Shown here one piece after another: positions 10,568 through 20,027 of a stretch of 60,000 nt of DNA; the stretch's first letter is position 1, and every line of letters starts with the position of its first letter. The notes beneath the pieces were generated by a model. It ran no database searches and had not been told where the DNA came from. It saw only the letters and a list, made by a program, of their open reading frames with translations. Source of the DNA: Lineus longissimus (Eukaryota > Nemertea > Pilidiophora > Heteronemertea > Lineidae); the NCBI RefSeq assembly GCF_910592395.1, contig NC_088318.1:2544001-2604000 (forward strand). Reading direction: 5' to 3'. The translations under genes were made by a program, and so were the position numbers.

Positions 10568-11998
10568 TTTCTGAGTGCGGCACTGGCCTTCCTTTTCGTT
10601 CGTGCACATTAGCATTGTAAATAACATGTACAATGTATGCTCAGCCTACATGCACATTTCTTTTTTGTCCAATCATGTCCATGTAATAAGACCCGGCTCA
10701 GTTTTTCCCTGTGATAATTCATTGATTTCAAATCAACGTACAGATACCTTCAAATAAACTTGAGTTTTTGTTATTTCTTTTCATTTATCAATACATCACT
10801 TATAGTACACTGAAACTCTGATGATGGCGGCCACGGGTACAGTGAACTAGTTAGAATAAATACCGCGAATCCATTCCAGGAAATGGGGATTTCCCATTCC
10901 TATCTTACCTCGTTTCCAATTATCTTTCTCTATATCGTTTGTATGGAGAGAGTGCGTGAAAATGAAAGCTGGATACCAGTAGACCGAAACTTATGACGTA
11001 ATTGGCACAGTGTGTCATTTTGTGATGTTTGCAGAACATTTCCGTCTTTAAATCACGATTAAGTTACTTTATTACTCGCAAAGATAAAATAGTTTTGTTA
11101 ATACTAACAATAGATTCATTTGTGGTGATGAGATATCAACCCACCAACTCCTTCGCCTGATAATTAGAATAAATACCACGAATCCATTGAGGAGGGAATT
11201 GGGGATTTCCCATTCCTATCTTACCTCGTTTCCAATTATCTTTCTCCATATCGTTTGTATGGAGAGAGTGCGTGAAAATGAAAGCTGGATACCAGGAGAC
11301 CGAAACTTATGACGTAATTGGCACGGTGCAAAGTCACTTTGTCTTGTGATGTTTGCAGAACATTTCCGTCTTTAAATCACGATTAAGTTACTTTATTACT
11401 CGCAAAGATAAAATAGTTTTGTTAATAACAAGCTTAAGGAATCCAAGCATCATTTGGATCAAGGGTGAGTAGGCTCAAGTGGTTCACGATATGTTAAAAA
11501 GTCTGATCTGTTGTTGCAGAGTTCATTAATCAGATTTTAAGACTTGGGCCTAAAGCGAAACTGAAAGTTACAGGTGAAACTGAAAGTTACAAGTAACTTG
11601 CATTGAGTAATGTCGTCTGAGTTGCTGACTCCGAGTTGCTATTGGCTTTTTAACTACATTAATTGACTCCTCCGCCTGATAATCCTTACTAAATTCGAGA
11701 AAAGTTCGTGTGTTTGTTTGTTTGTGCGCTCATATCTCCCAGACCGAATGGCTGAGCGACCCCAGATTTTGCATGTAGCATTTAATGGGTCCCGAAAGTG
11801 TCCTTACGAAGCCCGATTTTTGAATTTCCAACTAACATCCGATATAACGCCGTTTATTGGTTTTATCTAACGTTATTCAGCTTGCCCGCGCGGCGATTTT
11901 GCCTTCGCGTCATGCCCGTCACGGGCGACGTCACTCCCGACACAGCCTGATCGCGTCACGGCTCCGACGTCAGGATGGGCCTGCTGACGTCATGACGT

Positions 11999-13097
11999 GG
12001 TTCATGCCCATTTCGCCTTGTCTTTTTTCGCCTTTTCCCATTTTGCCTTTAAAAAATATACATTTCGCCATCTCCTATTTCGCCTTTTCCAATTTTGCCT
12101 CATCCCAATCCGCCTTATTCTATCTCGCCTTTGTCTTTTTTCGCCTTTTCATTTTTCGCATTATGCTATTTTGCCTCTGTTTTATCTTGCCTTATCACAA
12201 GTTGCCTTATCCATTCTTGCCTTCGTCTCAGTTTGCCATTGTCTTAATCTGCCTTCTCCTATTTCACCTTGTCCTAATTTACCTTTGTCCTAATTCGCCT
12301 TCATCCTATCTCGCCTTTACCCGCCCCGCCTTTGTATTATTTCGCCTTCTTCCCATTTCGCCTTCTTCCGACTTTGCAACAAACTTGGTGTCTTTACCCA
12401 TGTTTGTTGAGTCAATCTTTCATATGAAAGTGTCTTCAACAGTGTTGAAGGGCTTCTAGGGTCCATTCGGGGGTACCCGCAACCAAAACCCGGTGGACAT
12501 TGCCAAAATTACAAGTGTAGATAACTTCTCAGCCATTATAGTCATATTACATTACATACCATATTACAAAAGACTTTTGTCTCTTTTACCCATGTTTTAC
12601 CCATGTTTGTGGGGCCAATCTTTCATATAAGAGTGTTTCCACGAATAATGTTTTGGTACCCTACCCAAGGCTGTTGCTAAATTACCAATATTTTCAAATC
12701 TTCATAACTTCTGAACCATCTACATGTAAGCTTACATGTATCTCCAAAACCAACTTTTGGATTGATAAAAGGCGAGGTGAGATATGGCGAAACGGGAGAA
12801 GGCAAAATGGGAAGAAGGCGAATTGACATAAAGGTCAATCAAGAAAAGGCAAGATGAGATAAGGCAGGATGGAACCAAGGCAGAATAGGACAAAGGCGAA
12901 ATAAGAAAAGGCAAACTAGGATGAGGCAAGATGAGAGGAAGGCGAGTTAGGAAGAAGGCCAATTGGAACAAAGGCGAGATAAGACGATGGCGAAATCGTA
13001 GAAGGCGAATTGAGAAAAGGCAAGTTAGGAGAAGGCTAAATGGGAGAAGGCAAAATTGGATAAGGCGAATAAGGTTAAGGCGGAATGGGCAGATACC
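11999..13097. mobile_element. TU/fold-back type element with 8-bp target duplication
   Basis: An exact insertion, recognised by comparison with units 1 and 3. The target duplication is CATGACGT at 11,991-11,998 and 13,098-13,105. The termini are inverted repeats: left GGTTCATGCCCATTTCGCCT, and the right end in reverse complement reads GGTATCTGCCCATTCCGCCT. Both long arms (about 11,999-12,375 and 12,768-13,097) consist of degenerate 14-17-bp repeats of the form TTTCGCCTTNTCCCA in opposite orientation, around a unique centre with its own diverged duplicate (TTACCCATGTTTGT and a following CAATCTTTCATAT). This architecture and the 8-bp duplication match the sea urchin TU and Drosophila fold-back families. 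No transposase is present, so it is non-autonomous. Reading frames across the arms are repeat artefacts. Confidence 0.88.
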
Positions 13098-13343
13098 CAT
13101 GACGTCACAATGCGACGTCTCGAGCCCCGTCACTTCAGTCAAAAGCTTTTGCGCGTTCACACACAACTTGGTGATCGATTTTTGTTCGGAATCAAATTGT
13201 GAAAAGAAGGTTTGTATTAAATGTATATGACGAATGAAAAAGATTGATGATAGGCCTACTGCTGGCCGGTGGGCGTGTTAAGTATCGGCCTTTTGTGTAC
13301 TGTTCCATTGGCCCACTTACATCTCACTTCTCATCGGTGACTT

Positions 13344-15421
13344 CACTCAGTGGGGGACATGACCGTCTCTAACTGAGACTTCTTCCGTCTACTCCATCAA
13401 TCAATCAGTGGGGGACATGACCGTCTCTATCTGATACTTCCTCCTTCTTCTCCATCAATCAATCAGTGGGGGACATGACCGTCACTATCTGATACCTCTT
13501 CCGTCTTCTCTATCAATCAATCAGTGGGGGACATGACCGTCTCTATCTGATACTTCCTCCTTCTTCTCCATCAATCAATCAGTGGGGGCCTGACCGTCTC
13601 TATCTGATACTTCTTCCGTCTACTCCATCAATCAATCAGTGGGGGACATGACCGTCTCTATCTGATACTTCCTCCTTCTTCTCCATCAATCAATCAGTGG
13701 GGGACATGACCGTCACTATCTGATACCTCTTCCGTCTACTCCATCAATCAATCAGTGGGGGACATGACCGTCTCTATCTGATACTTCCTCCTTCTTCTCC
13801 ATCAATCAATCAGTGGGGGACATGACCGTCACTATCTGATACCTCTTCCGTCTTCTCTATCAATCATTCAGTGGGGGACATGACTGTCTCTATCTGATAC
13901 TTCCTCCTTCTTCTCCATCAATCAATCAGTGGGAGACATGACCGTCTCTATCTGATACTTCCTCCTTCTTCTCCAGCAATCAATCAGTGGGGGACATGAC
14001 CGTCACTATCTGATACTTCTTCCGTCTTCTCCATCAATCAATCAGTGGGGGACATGACCGTCACTATCTGATACTTCCTCCTTCTTCTCCATCAATCAAT
14101 CAGTGGGGGACATGACCGTCTCTATCTGATACTTCCTCCTTCTTCTCCATCAATCAATCAGTGGGGGACATGACCGTCTCTATCTGATACTTCCTCCTTC
14201 TTCTCCATCAATCAATCAGTGGGGGACATGACCGTCTCTATCTGATACTTCCTCCTTCTTCTCCATCAATCAATCAGTGGGAGACATGACCGTCTCTATC
14301 TGATACCTCTTCCGTCTTCTCTATCAATCATTCAGTGGGGGACATGACTGTCTCTATCTGATACTTCCTCCTTCTTCTCCATCAATCAGTCAGTGGGGGA
14401 CATGACCGTCACTATCTGATACCTCTTCCGTCTTCTCTATCAATCAATCAGTGGGGGACATGACCGTCTCTAACTGATACTTCTTCCGTCTACTCCATCA
14501 ATCAATCAGTGGGGGACATGACCGTCTCTATCTGATACTTCCTCCTTCTTCTCCATCAATCAATCAGTGGGGGACATGACCGTCACTATCTGATACCTCT
14601 TCCGTCTTCTCTATCAATCATTCAGTGGGGGACATGACTGTCTCTATCTGATACTTTCTCCTTCTTCTCCATCAATCATTCAGTGGGGGACATGACCGTC
14701 ACTATCTGATACCTCTTCCGTCTTCTCTATCAATCATTCAGTGGGGGACATGACCGTCTCTATCTGATACTTCCTCCTTCTTCTCCATCAATCAATCAGT
14801 GGGGGACATGACCGTCACTATCTGATACCTCTTCCGTCTTCTCTATCAATCATTCAGTGGGGGACATGACTGTCTCTATCTGATACTTCCTCCTTCTTCT
14901 CCATCAATCATTCAGTGGGGGACATGACCGTCACTATCTGATACCTCTTCCGTCTACTCCATCAATCAATCAGTGGGGGACATGACCGTCTCTATCTGAT
15001 ACTTCCTCCTTCTTCTCCATCAATCAATCAGTGGGAGACATGACCGTCTCAATCTGATACTTCCTCCTTCTTCTCCATCAATCAATCAGTGGGGGACATG
15101 ACCGTCACTATCTGATACCTCTTCCGTCTTCTCTATCAATCATTCAGTGGGGGACATGACTGTCTCTATCTGATACTTCCTCCTTCTTCTCCATCAATCA
15201 TTCAGTGGGGGACATGATCGTCACTATCTGATACCTCTTCCGTCTACTCCATCAATCAATCAGTGGGGGACATGACCGTCACTATCTGATACTTCCTCCT
15301 TCTTCTCCATCAATCAATCAGTGGGGGACATGACCGTCTCTATCTGATACTTCGTCCTTCTTCTCCATCAATCAATCAGTGGGAGACATGACCGTCTCAA
15401 TCTGATACTTCTTCCGTCTTC
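13344..15421. repeat. 58-bp minisatellite array, copy 3 (about 36 repeats)
   Basis: The longest array in the window. Subtypes alternate in blocks of two or three (a CTTCCTCCTTC type and a CCTCTTCCGTC type), implying growth by unequal exchange of multi-repeat blocks. Single-base variants such as GTGGGAGACATG recur at spaced positions (about 13,930, 14,280, 15,030 and 15,380). Confidence 0.95.
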
Positions 15422-16837
15422 ATTTCTGAGTGAGGCACTAGCCTTCCTTTTCGTTCGTGCACATTAACATTGTAAATAACTTGTACAATGTATGCTCAAC
15501 CTACATGTACATTTCTTTTTTGTCCAATCATGTCCATGTAATAAGACCCAGCTCCGTTTTTCCCTGTGATAATTCATTGATTTCAAATCAAAATACAAAT
15601 ACCTTCAAATAAACTTGAGTTTTTGTTATTTCTTTTCGTTTATCAATACATCACTGATCGTACACTGAAATTCTGATGATGGCGGCCACGGGTACAGTGA
15701 ACTAGTTAGAATAAATACCGCGAATCCATTCCAGGAAATGGGGATTTCCCATTCCTATCTTACCTCGTTTCCAATTATCTTTCTCTATATCGTTTGTATG
15801 GAGAGAGTGCGTGAAAATGAAAGCTGGATACCAGTAGACCGAAACTTATGACGTAATTGGCACAGTGTGTCATTTTGTGATGTTTGCAGAACATTTCCGT
15901 CTTTAAATCACGATTAAGTTACTTTATTACTCGCAAAGATAAAATAGTTTTGTTAATACTAACAATAGATTCATTTGTGGTGATGAGATATCAACCCACC
16001 AACTCCTCCGCCTGATAATTAGAATAAATACCACGAATCCATTGAGGAGGGAATTGGGGATTTCCCATTCCTATCTTACCTCGTTTCCAATTATCTTTCT
16101 CCATATCGTTTGTATGGAGAGAGTGCGTGAAAATGAAAGCTGGATACCAGGAGACCGAAACTTATGACGTAATTGGCACGGTGCAAAGTCACTTTGCCTT
16201 GTGATGTTTGCAGAACATTTCCGTCTTTAAATCACGATTAAGTTACTTTATTACTCGCAAAGATAAAATAGTTTTGTTAATAACAAGCTTAAGGAATCCA
16301 AGCATCATTTGGATCAAGGGTGAGTTCTCAAGTGGTTCACGACATGTTAAAAAGTCTGATCTGTTGTTGCAGAGTTCATTAATCAGATTTTAAGACTTGG
16401 GCCTAAAGCGAAACTGAAAGTTACAGGTGAAACTGAAAGTTACAAGTAACTTGCATTGAGTAATGTCGTCTGAGTTGCTGACTCCGAGTTGCTGTTGGCT
16501 TTTTAGCTACATTAATTGACTCCTCCGCCTGATAATCCTTACTAAATTCGAGAAAAGTTCGTGTGTTTGTTTGTTTGTGCGCTCATATCTCCCAGACCGA
16601 ATGGCTGAGCGACCCCAGATTTTGCATGTAGCATTTAACGGGTCCCGAAAGTGTCTTTACGAAGCCCGATTTTTGAATTTCCAACTAACATCCGATATAA
16701 CGCCGTTTATTGGTTTTATCTAACGTTATTCAGCTTGCCCGCGCGGCGATTTTACCTTCGCGTCATGCCCGTCACGGGCGACGTCACTCCCGACACAGCC
16801 TGATCGCGTCACGGCTCCGACGTCAGGATGGGTCTGC

Positions 16838-16853
16838 TGACGTCATGACGTCA
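16838..16853. promoter_or_regulatory. Tandem CRE palindrome (unit 3)
   Basis: Two abutting TGACGTCA octamers, identical to the pair at 9568-9583. In unit 2 the equivalent pair is split by the fold-back element (one octamer at 11,985-11,992, one re-formed at 13,100-13,107). Regulatory use is inferred from the motif. Confidence 0.4.
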
Positions 16854-17091
16854 CAATGCGATGTCTCGAGCCCTGTCACTTCAGTCAAAAGCTTTTGCGC
16901 GTTCACAGTCACACACAGCTTGGTGATCGATTTTTGTTCGGAATCAAATTGTGAAAAGAAGGTTTGTATTAAATGTATATGACGAATGAAAAAGATTGAT
17001 GATAGGCCTACTGCTGGCCGCTGGGCGTGTTTAGTATCGGCCTTTTGTGTACTGTTCCATTGGCGTACTGACATCTCACTTCTCATCGGTC

Positions 17092-17488
17092 ACTTCAGTG
17101 GGGGACATGAACGTCTCTAACTGATACTTCTTCCGTCTACTCCATCAATCAATCAGTGGGGGACATGACCGTCTCTATCTGATACTTCCTCCTTCTTCTC
17201 CATCAATCAATCAGTGGGGGACATGACCGTCACTATCTGATACTTCTTCCGTCTTCTCTATCAATCATTCAGTGGGGGACATGACTGTCTCTATCTGATA
17301 CTTCCTCCTTCTTCTCCATCAATCAATCAGTGGGGTACATGACCGTCTCTATCTGATACTTCCTCCTTCTTCTCCATCAATCAATCAGTGGGGGACATGA
17401 CCGTCACTATCTGATACTTCTTCCGTCTTCTCTATCAATCATCAAGTGGGGGACATGACTGTCTCTATCTGATACTTCTTCCGTCTTC
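17092..17488. repeat. 58-bp minisatellite array, copy 4 (about 7 repeats)
   Basis: Shortest complete array, with the same flanks as the others (start CACTTCAGTGGGGGACATG, end TTCATTTCTGAGTG). Confidence 0.95.
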
Positions 17489-17758
17489 ATTTCTGAGTGC
17501 GGCACTAGCCTTCCTTTTCGTTCGTGCACATTAGCATTGTAAATAACATGTACAATGTATGCTCAGCCTACATGCACATTTCTTTTTTGTCCAATCATGT
17601 CCATGTAATAAGACCCGGCTCCGTTTTTCCCTGTGATAATTCATTGATTTCAAATCAACGTACAGATACCTTCAAATAAACTTGAGTTTTTGTTATTTCT
17701 TTTCATTTATCAATACATCACTTATAGTACACTGAAACTCTGATGATGGCGGCCACGG

Positions 17759-18502
17759 GTACAGTGAAATAGTTAGAATAAATACCGCGAATCCATTCCA
17801 GGAAATGGGGATTTCCCATTCCTATCTTACCTCGTTTCCAATTATCTTTCTCTATATCGTTTGTATGGAGAGAGTTCGTGAAAATGAAAGCTGGATACCA
17901 GTAGACCGAAACTTATGACGTAATTGGCACAGTGTGTCATTTTGTGATGTTTGCAGAACATTTCCGTCTTTAAATCACGATTAAGTTACTTAATTACTCG
18001 CAAAGATAGAATAGTTTTGTTGATACTAACAATAGATTCATTTGTGGTGATGAGATATCAACCCACCAACTCCTCCGCCTGATAATTCGAATAAATACCA
18101 CGAATCCATTGAGGAGGGAATTGGGGATTTCCCATTCCTATCTTACCTCGTTTCCAGTTATCTTTCTCCATATCGTTTGTATGGAGAGAGTGCGTGAAAA
18201 TGAAAGCTGGATATCAGGAGACCGAAACTTATGACGTAATTGGCACGGTGCAAAGTCACTTTGTCTTGTGATGTTTGCAGAACATTTCCGTCTTTAAATC
18301 ACGATTAAGTTACTTTATTACTCGCAAAGATAAAATAGTTTTGTTAATAACAAGCTTAAGGAATCCAAGCATCATTTGGATCAAGGGTGAGTAGGCTCAA
18401 GTGGTTCACGATATGTTAAAAAGTCTGATCTGTTGTTGCAGAGTTCATTAATCAGATTTTAAGACTTGGGCCTGAAGCGAAACTGAAAGTTACAGGTGAA
18501 AC
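17759..18502 (+). repeat. Macro-repeat unit 4, truncated
   Basis: Follows unit 3 directly and matches the first about 745 bp of the other units, including both subrepeats. It stops at AGTTACAGGTGAAAC, where the others continue TGAAAGTTACAAG. From 18,503 the sequence is unique DNA leading to the first RNF213-like exon, so this is the right edge of the macro-repeat block. It carries more substitutions than units 1-3, as often seen at array edges. Confidence 0.9.
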
Positions 18503-18703
18503 GCTGTGTCAGCTTTATTTGCACCAAGGTGCTGGCTCCTCAAACAGCCAATTTAAATGCCCGATGTTTTCATGTGGCAAAATTTCAGCACAGAAATTTG
18601 GTCAGTGGTGATGGCTTTTCCAAATAAACTGTATTTGGAACAATTTAGAATGCAATCTAGTGAGTGAATGGATATTGAACTGACAGATTTTTATTCCTTT
18701 CAG
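18503..18703. other. Unique intronic sequence before first exon
   Basis: About 200 bp between the truncated macro-unit and exon 1. It contains a pyrimidine tract and acceptor (TTTTTATTCCTTTCAG) at its end. Nothing else was recognised. Confidence 0.6.
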
Positions 18704-20027
18704 TAAAGCCAATGAGAATTCAGCTATCCACCAAGAATCGCATGCCAGAACAATGAGAAAGGTCACATTCCATCTAGTAGTGCACAAAAACTTCAAATTT
18801 GATGAGATGATGGATGACATTGTCATCAGATTCAAACATTCTCATCTTGGTGGATTTACCGATGCTACAAACAGACATTGCATGAAAGTCATTCAGTAAG
18901 TACATGTAAATTATAATTTGTTCCTCTTTTTGACTCATTTATATACGATATCACCTGGGGGCCAAATCGGTAAACCTTGAAAACAAGATACAACTTATTT
19001 CATATCATGGGTACATGTACATCGAACATGTCCAGCCACCATGCAGTATATGTCTCATAAGTTTTTGATTTGACCTACTTTTCATTTCAGCTCTAAACTA
19101 TGGCATGTTTCCTAACCAGCATGAATTATTAATATGGTTAGCATATTGGCCCTGACCTTCATTTTTTGCAGGGATTTCGGAGTTGAACTTGTTTCATCTG
19201 ATTCAGGCATGTCTGTTGATGATTTGTTTCTATATTTTTGGAAGAGTGAATTAGAATTTGGAATTTTTATGTCATTTCATAGTTCATTTTGCATCTGGGT
19301 ACTGTGTGCGCGTAATTGCTGGTACTTTTCCATCTTTGCAGGAAATACAGCAAGGGCTATGTCCTCATGGAACTGACTGTTGAAGTTCCTGATGATATTT
19401 ATGACACCGAATACAAATATGTTTATGTGCATAAATTCGACAAGAAAGAGCCAAAGTATACATGGGAATGGATGCCAATGGCTGATAAATACCATCAAGA
19501 AGGAACCAATAGATGTTTTCTTATTGATCACAAGGATGCGAAAGGTAGTGCCTCTAGTCTTAAGGAATTCCTGTTCACATAAAATATTCACTGTGACGAT
19601 AATTGTGGTTCAAAGATGCAAGAAACGCCAGGATGAAATCCTAATATCGTTATCATGATGAAAGCTAAATATACTAGTAAAATCTTAGTTCCTTATATGT
19701 TAATGTTTTCTTTGTGCTTCAGCTGCATTTGAGTTGTACGATGGCTTGATGTACCCACCACCAGACAATTCCGCATGGACTCAAGTGACAAAATTTGGGA
19801 AAAGATTACTTGGATATGAAAAGATGGAGTTGGTTAATGAAGTAAAAGAAGCTGCGCTTGCCATGTTACCACATTGGCACATGTTCTTCTTTGAAAAGAA
19901 AACTGGTCAAAAGATGGATCATGCAACAGCAGAAGAGGCCGTTTGTAATACAGAGAAGGTGTTCACGTACATGGAACGATCACTCCGTGATGTCGGCGAA
20001 AGATATTTCAAAGAAGTTTGGATTAAG
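18704..20027 (+). CDS. RNF213: RNF213-like exons 1-3: CBM20-like domain
   Basis: Exons 18704-18895, 19342-19544 and 19723-20027. Exons 1 and 2 read as a beta-rich module: MRKVTFHLVVHKNFKF, IVIRFKHSHLGGF, then KGYVLMELTVEVPDD and KYVYVHKFDKKEPKYTWEW. The pattern of a strand, a LGGF/LGxW-type turn and a later aromatic YxWEW strand fits the starch-binding CBM20 domain described in the RNF213 N-terminus. Exon 3 continues with AFELYDGLMYPP and a helical stretch. Exon 1 begins in phase 2 after a TTTTTATTCCTTTCAG acceptor, so an upstream exon must exist. The match to CBM20 is from pattern only. Exon calls rest on open frame, splice sites and phase. Confidence 0.8.

Larger units (their letters stand above)
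8415..10836 (+). repeat. Macro-repeat unit 1 (about 2.4 kb)
   Basis: First full unit of a head-to-tail macro-repeat; boundaries are set by the CACGG junction. In order it holds: a subrepeat from about 8434 (AATAAATACCGCGAATCC); a diverged second copy from about 8748 (AATAAATACCACGAATCC); a segment with repeated GAAACTGAAAGTTACA (9,140-9,180); a T-rich segment with TTTGTTTGTTTG; a GC-rich, ACGTCA-rich segment (9,470-9,600); a 58-bp minisatellite array (9,826-10,567); and a tail with an AATAAA signal. A 90-codon frame at 9440-9712 recurs in unit 3 only because the DNA is repeated. It has no recognisable domain and is not called as a gene. Confidence 0.9.
10837..15691 (+). repeat. Macro-repeat unit 2 (about 4.9 kb, expanded)
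   Basis: Same module order as unit 1 and nearly identical in the first 1.1 kb. It is longer for two reasons: a 1,099-bp fold-back element lies in its CRE segment (11,999-13,097), and its 58-bp array has grown to about 36 repeats. It ends with the same GATGATGGCGGCCACGG tail, with a few substitutions. Confidence 0.9.
15692..17758 (+). repeat. Macro-repeat unit 3 (about 2.1 kb)
   Basis: Same module order as unit 1 with a short 58-bp array (17,092-17,488) and an uninterrupted CRE segment. It ends in the CACGG junction at 17,754-17,758 and gives an empty-site reference for both the BEL and the fold-back insertion. Confidence 0.9.

Noticed and set aside
12732-13230. Overlapping frames on both strands across the right arm of the fold-back element
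   Set aside because: Composition is that of the degenerate AAGGCGAA repeat; the frames are open by chance.
9826-15421. 58-bp arrays considered as CRISPR arrays
   Set aside because: The whole 58-bp period is conserved, there are no unique spacers, and the context is animal nuclear DNA.
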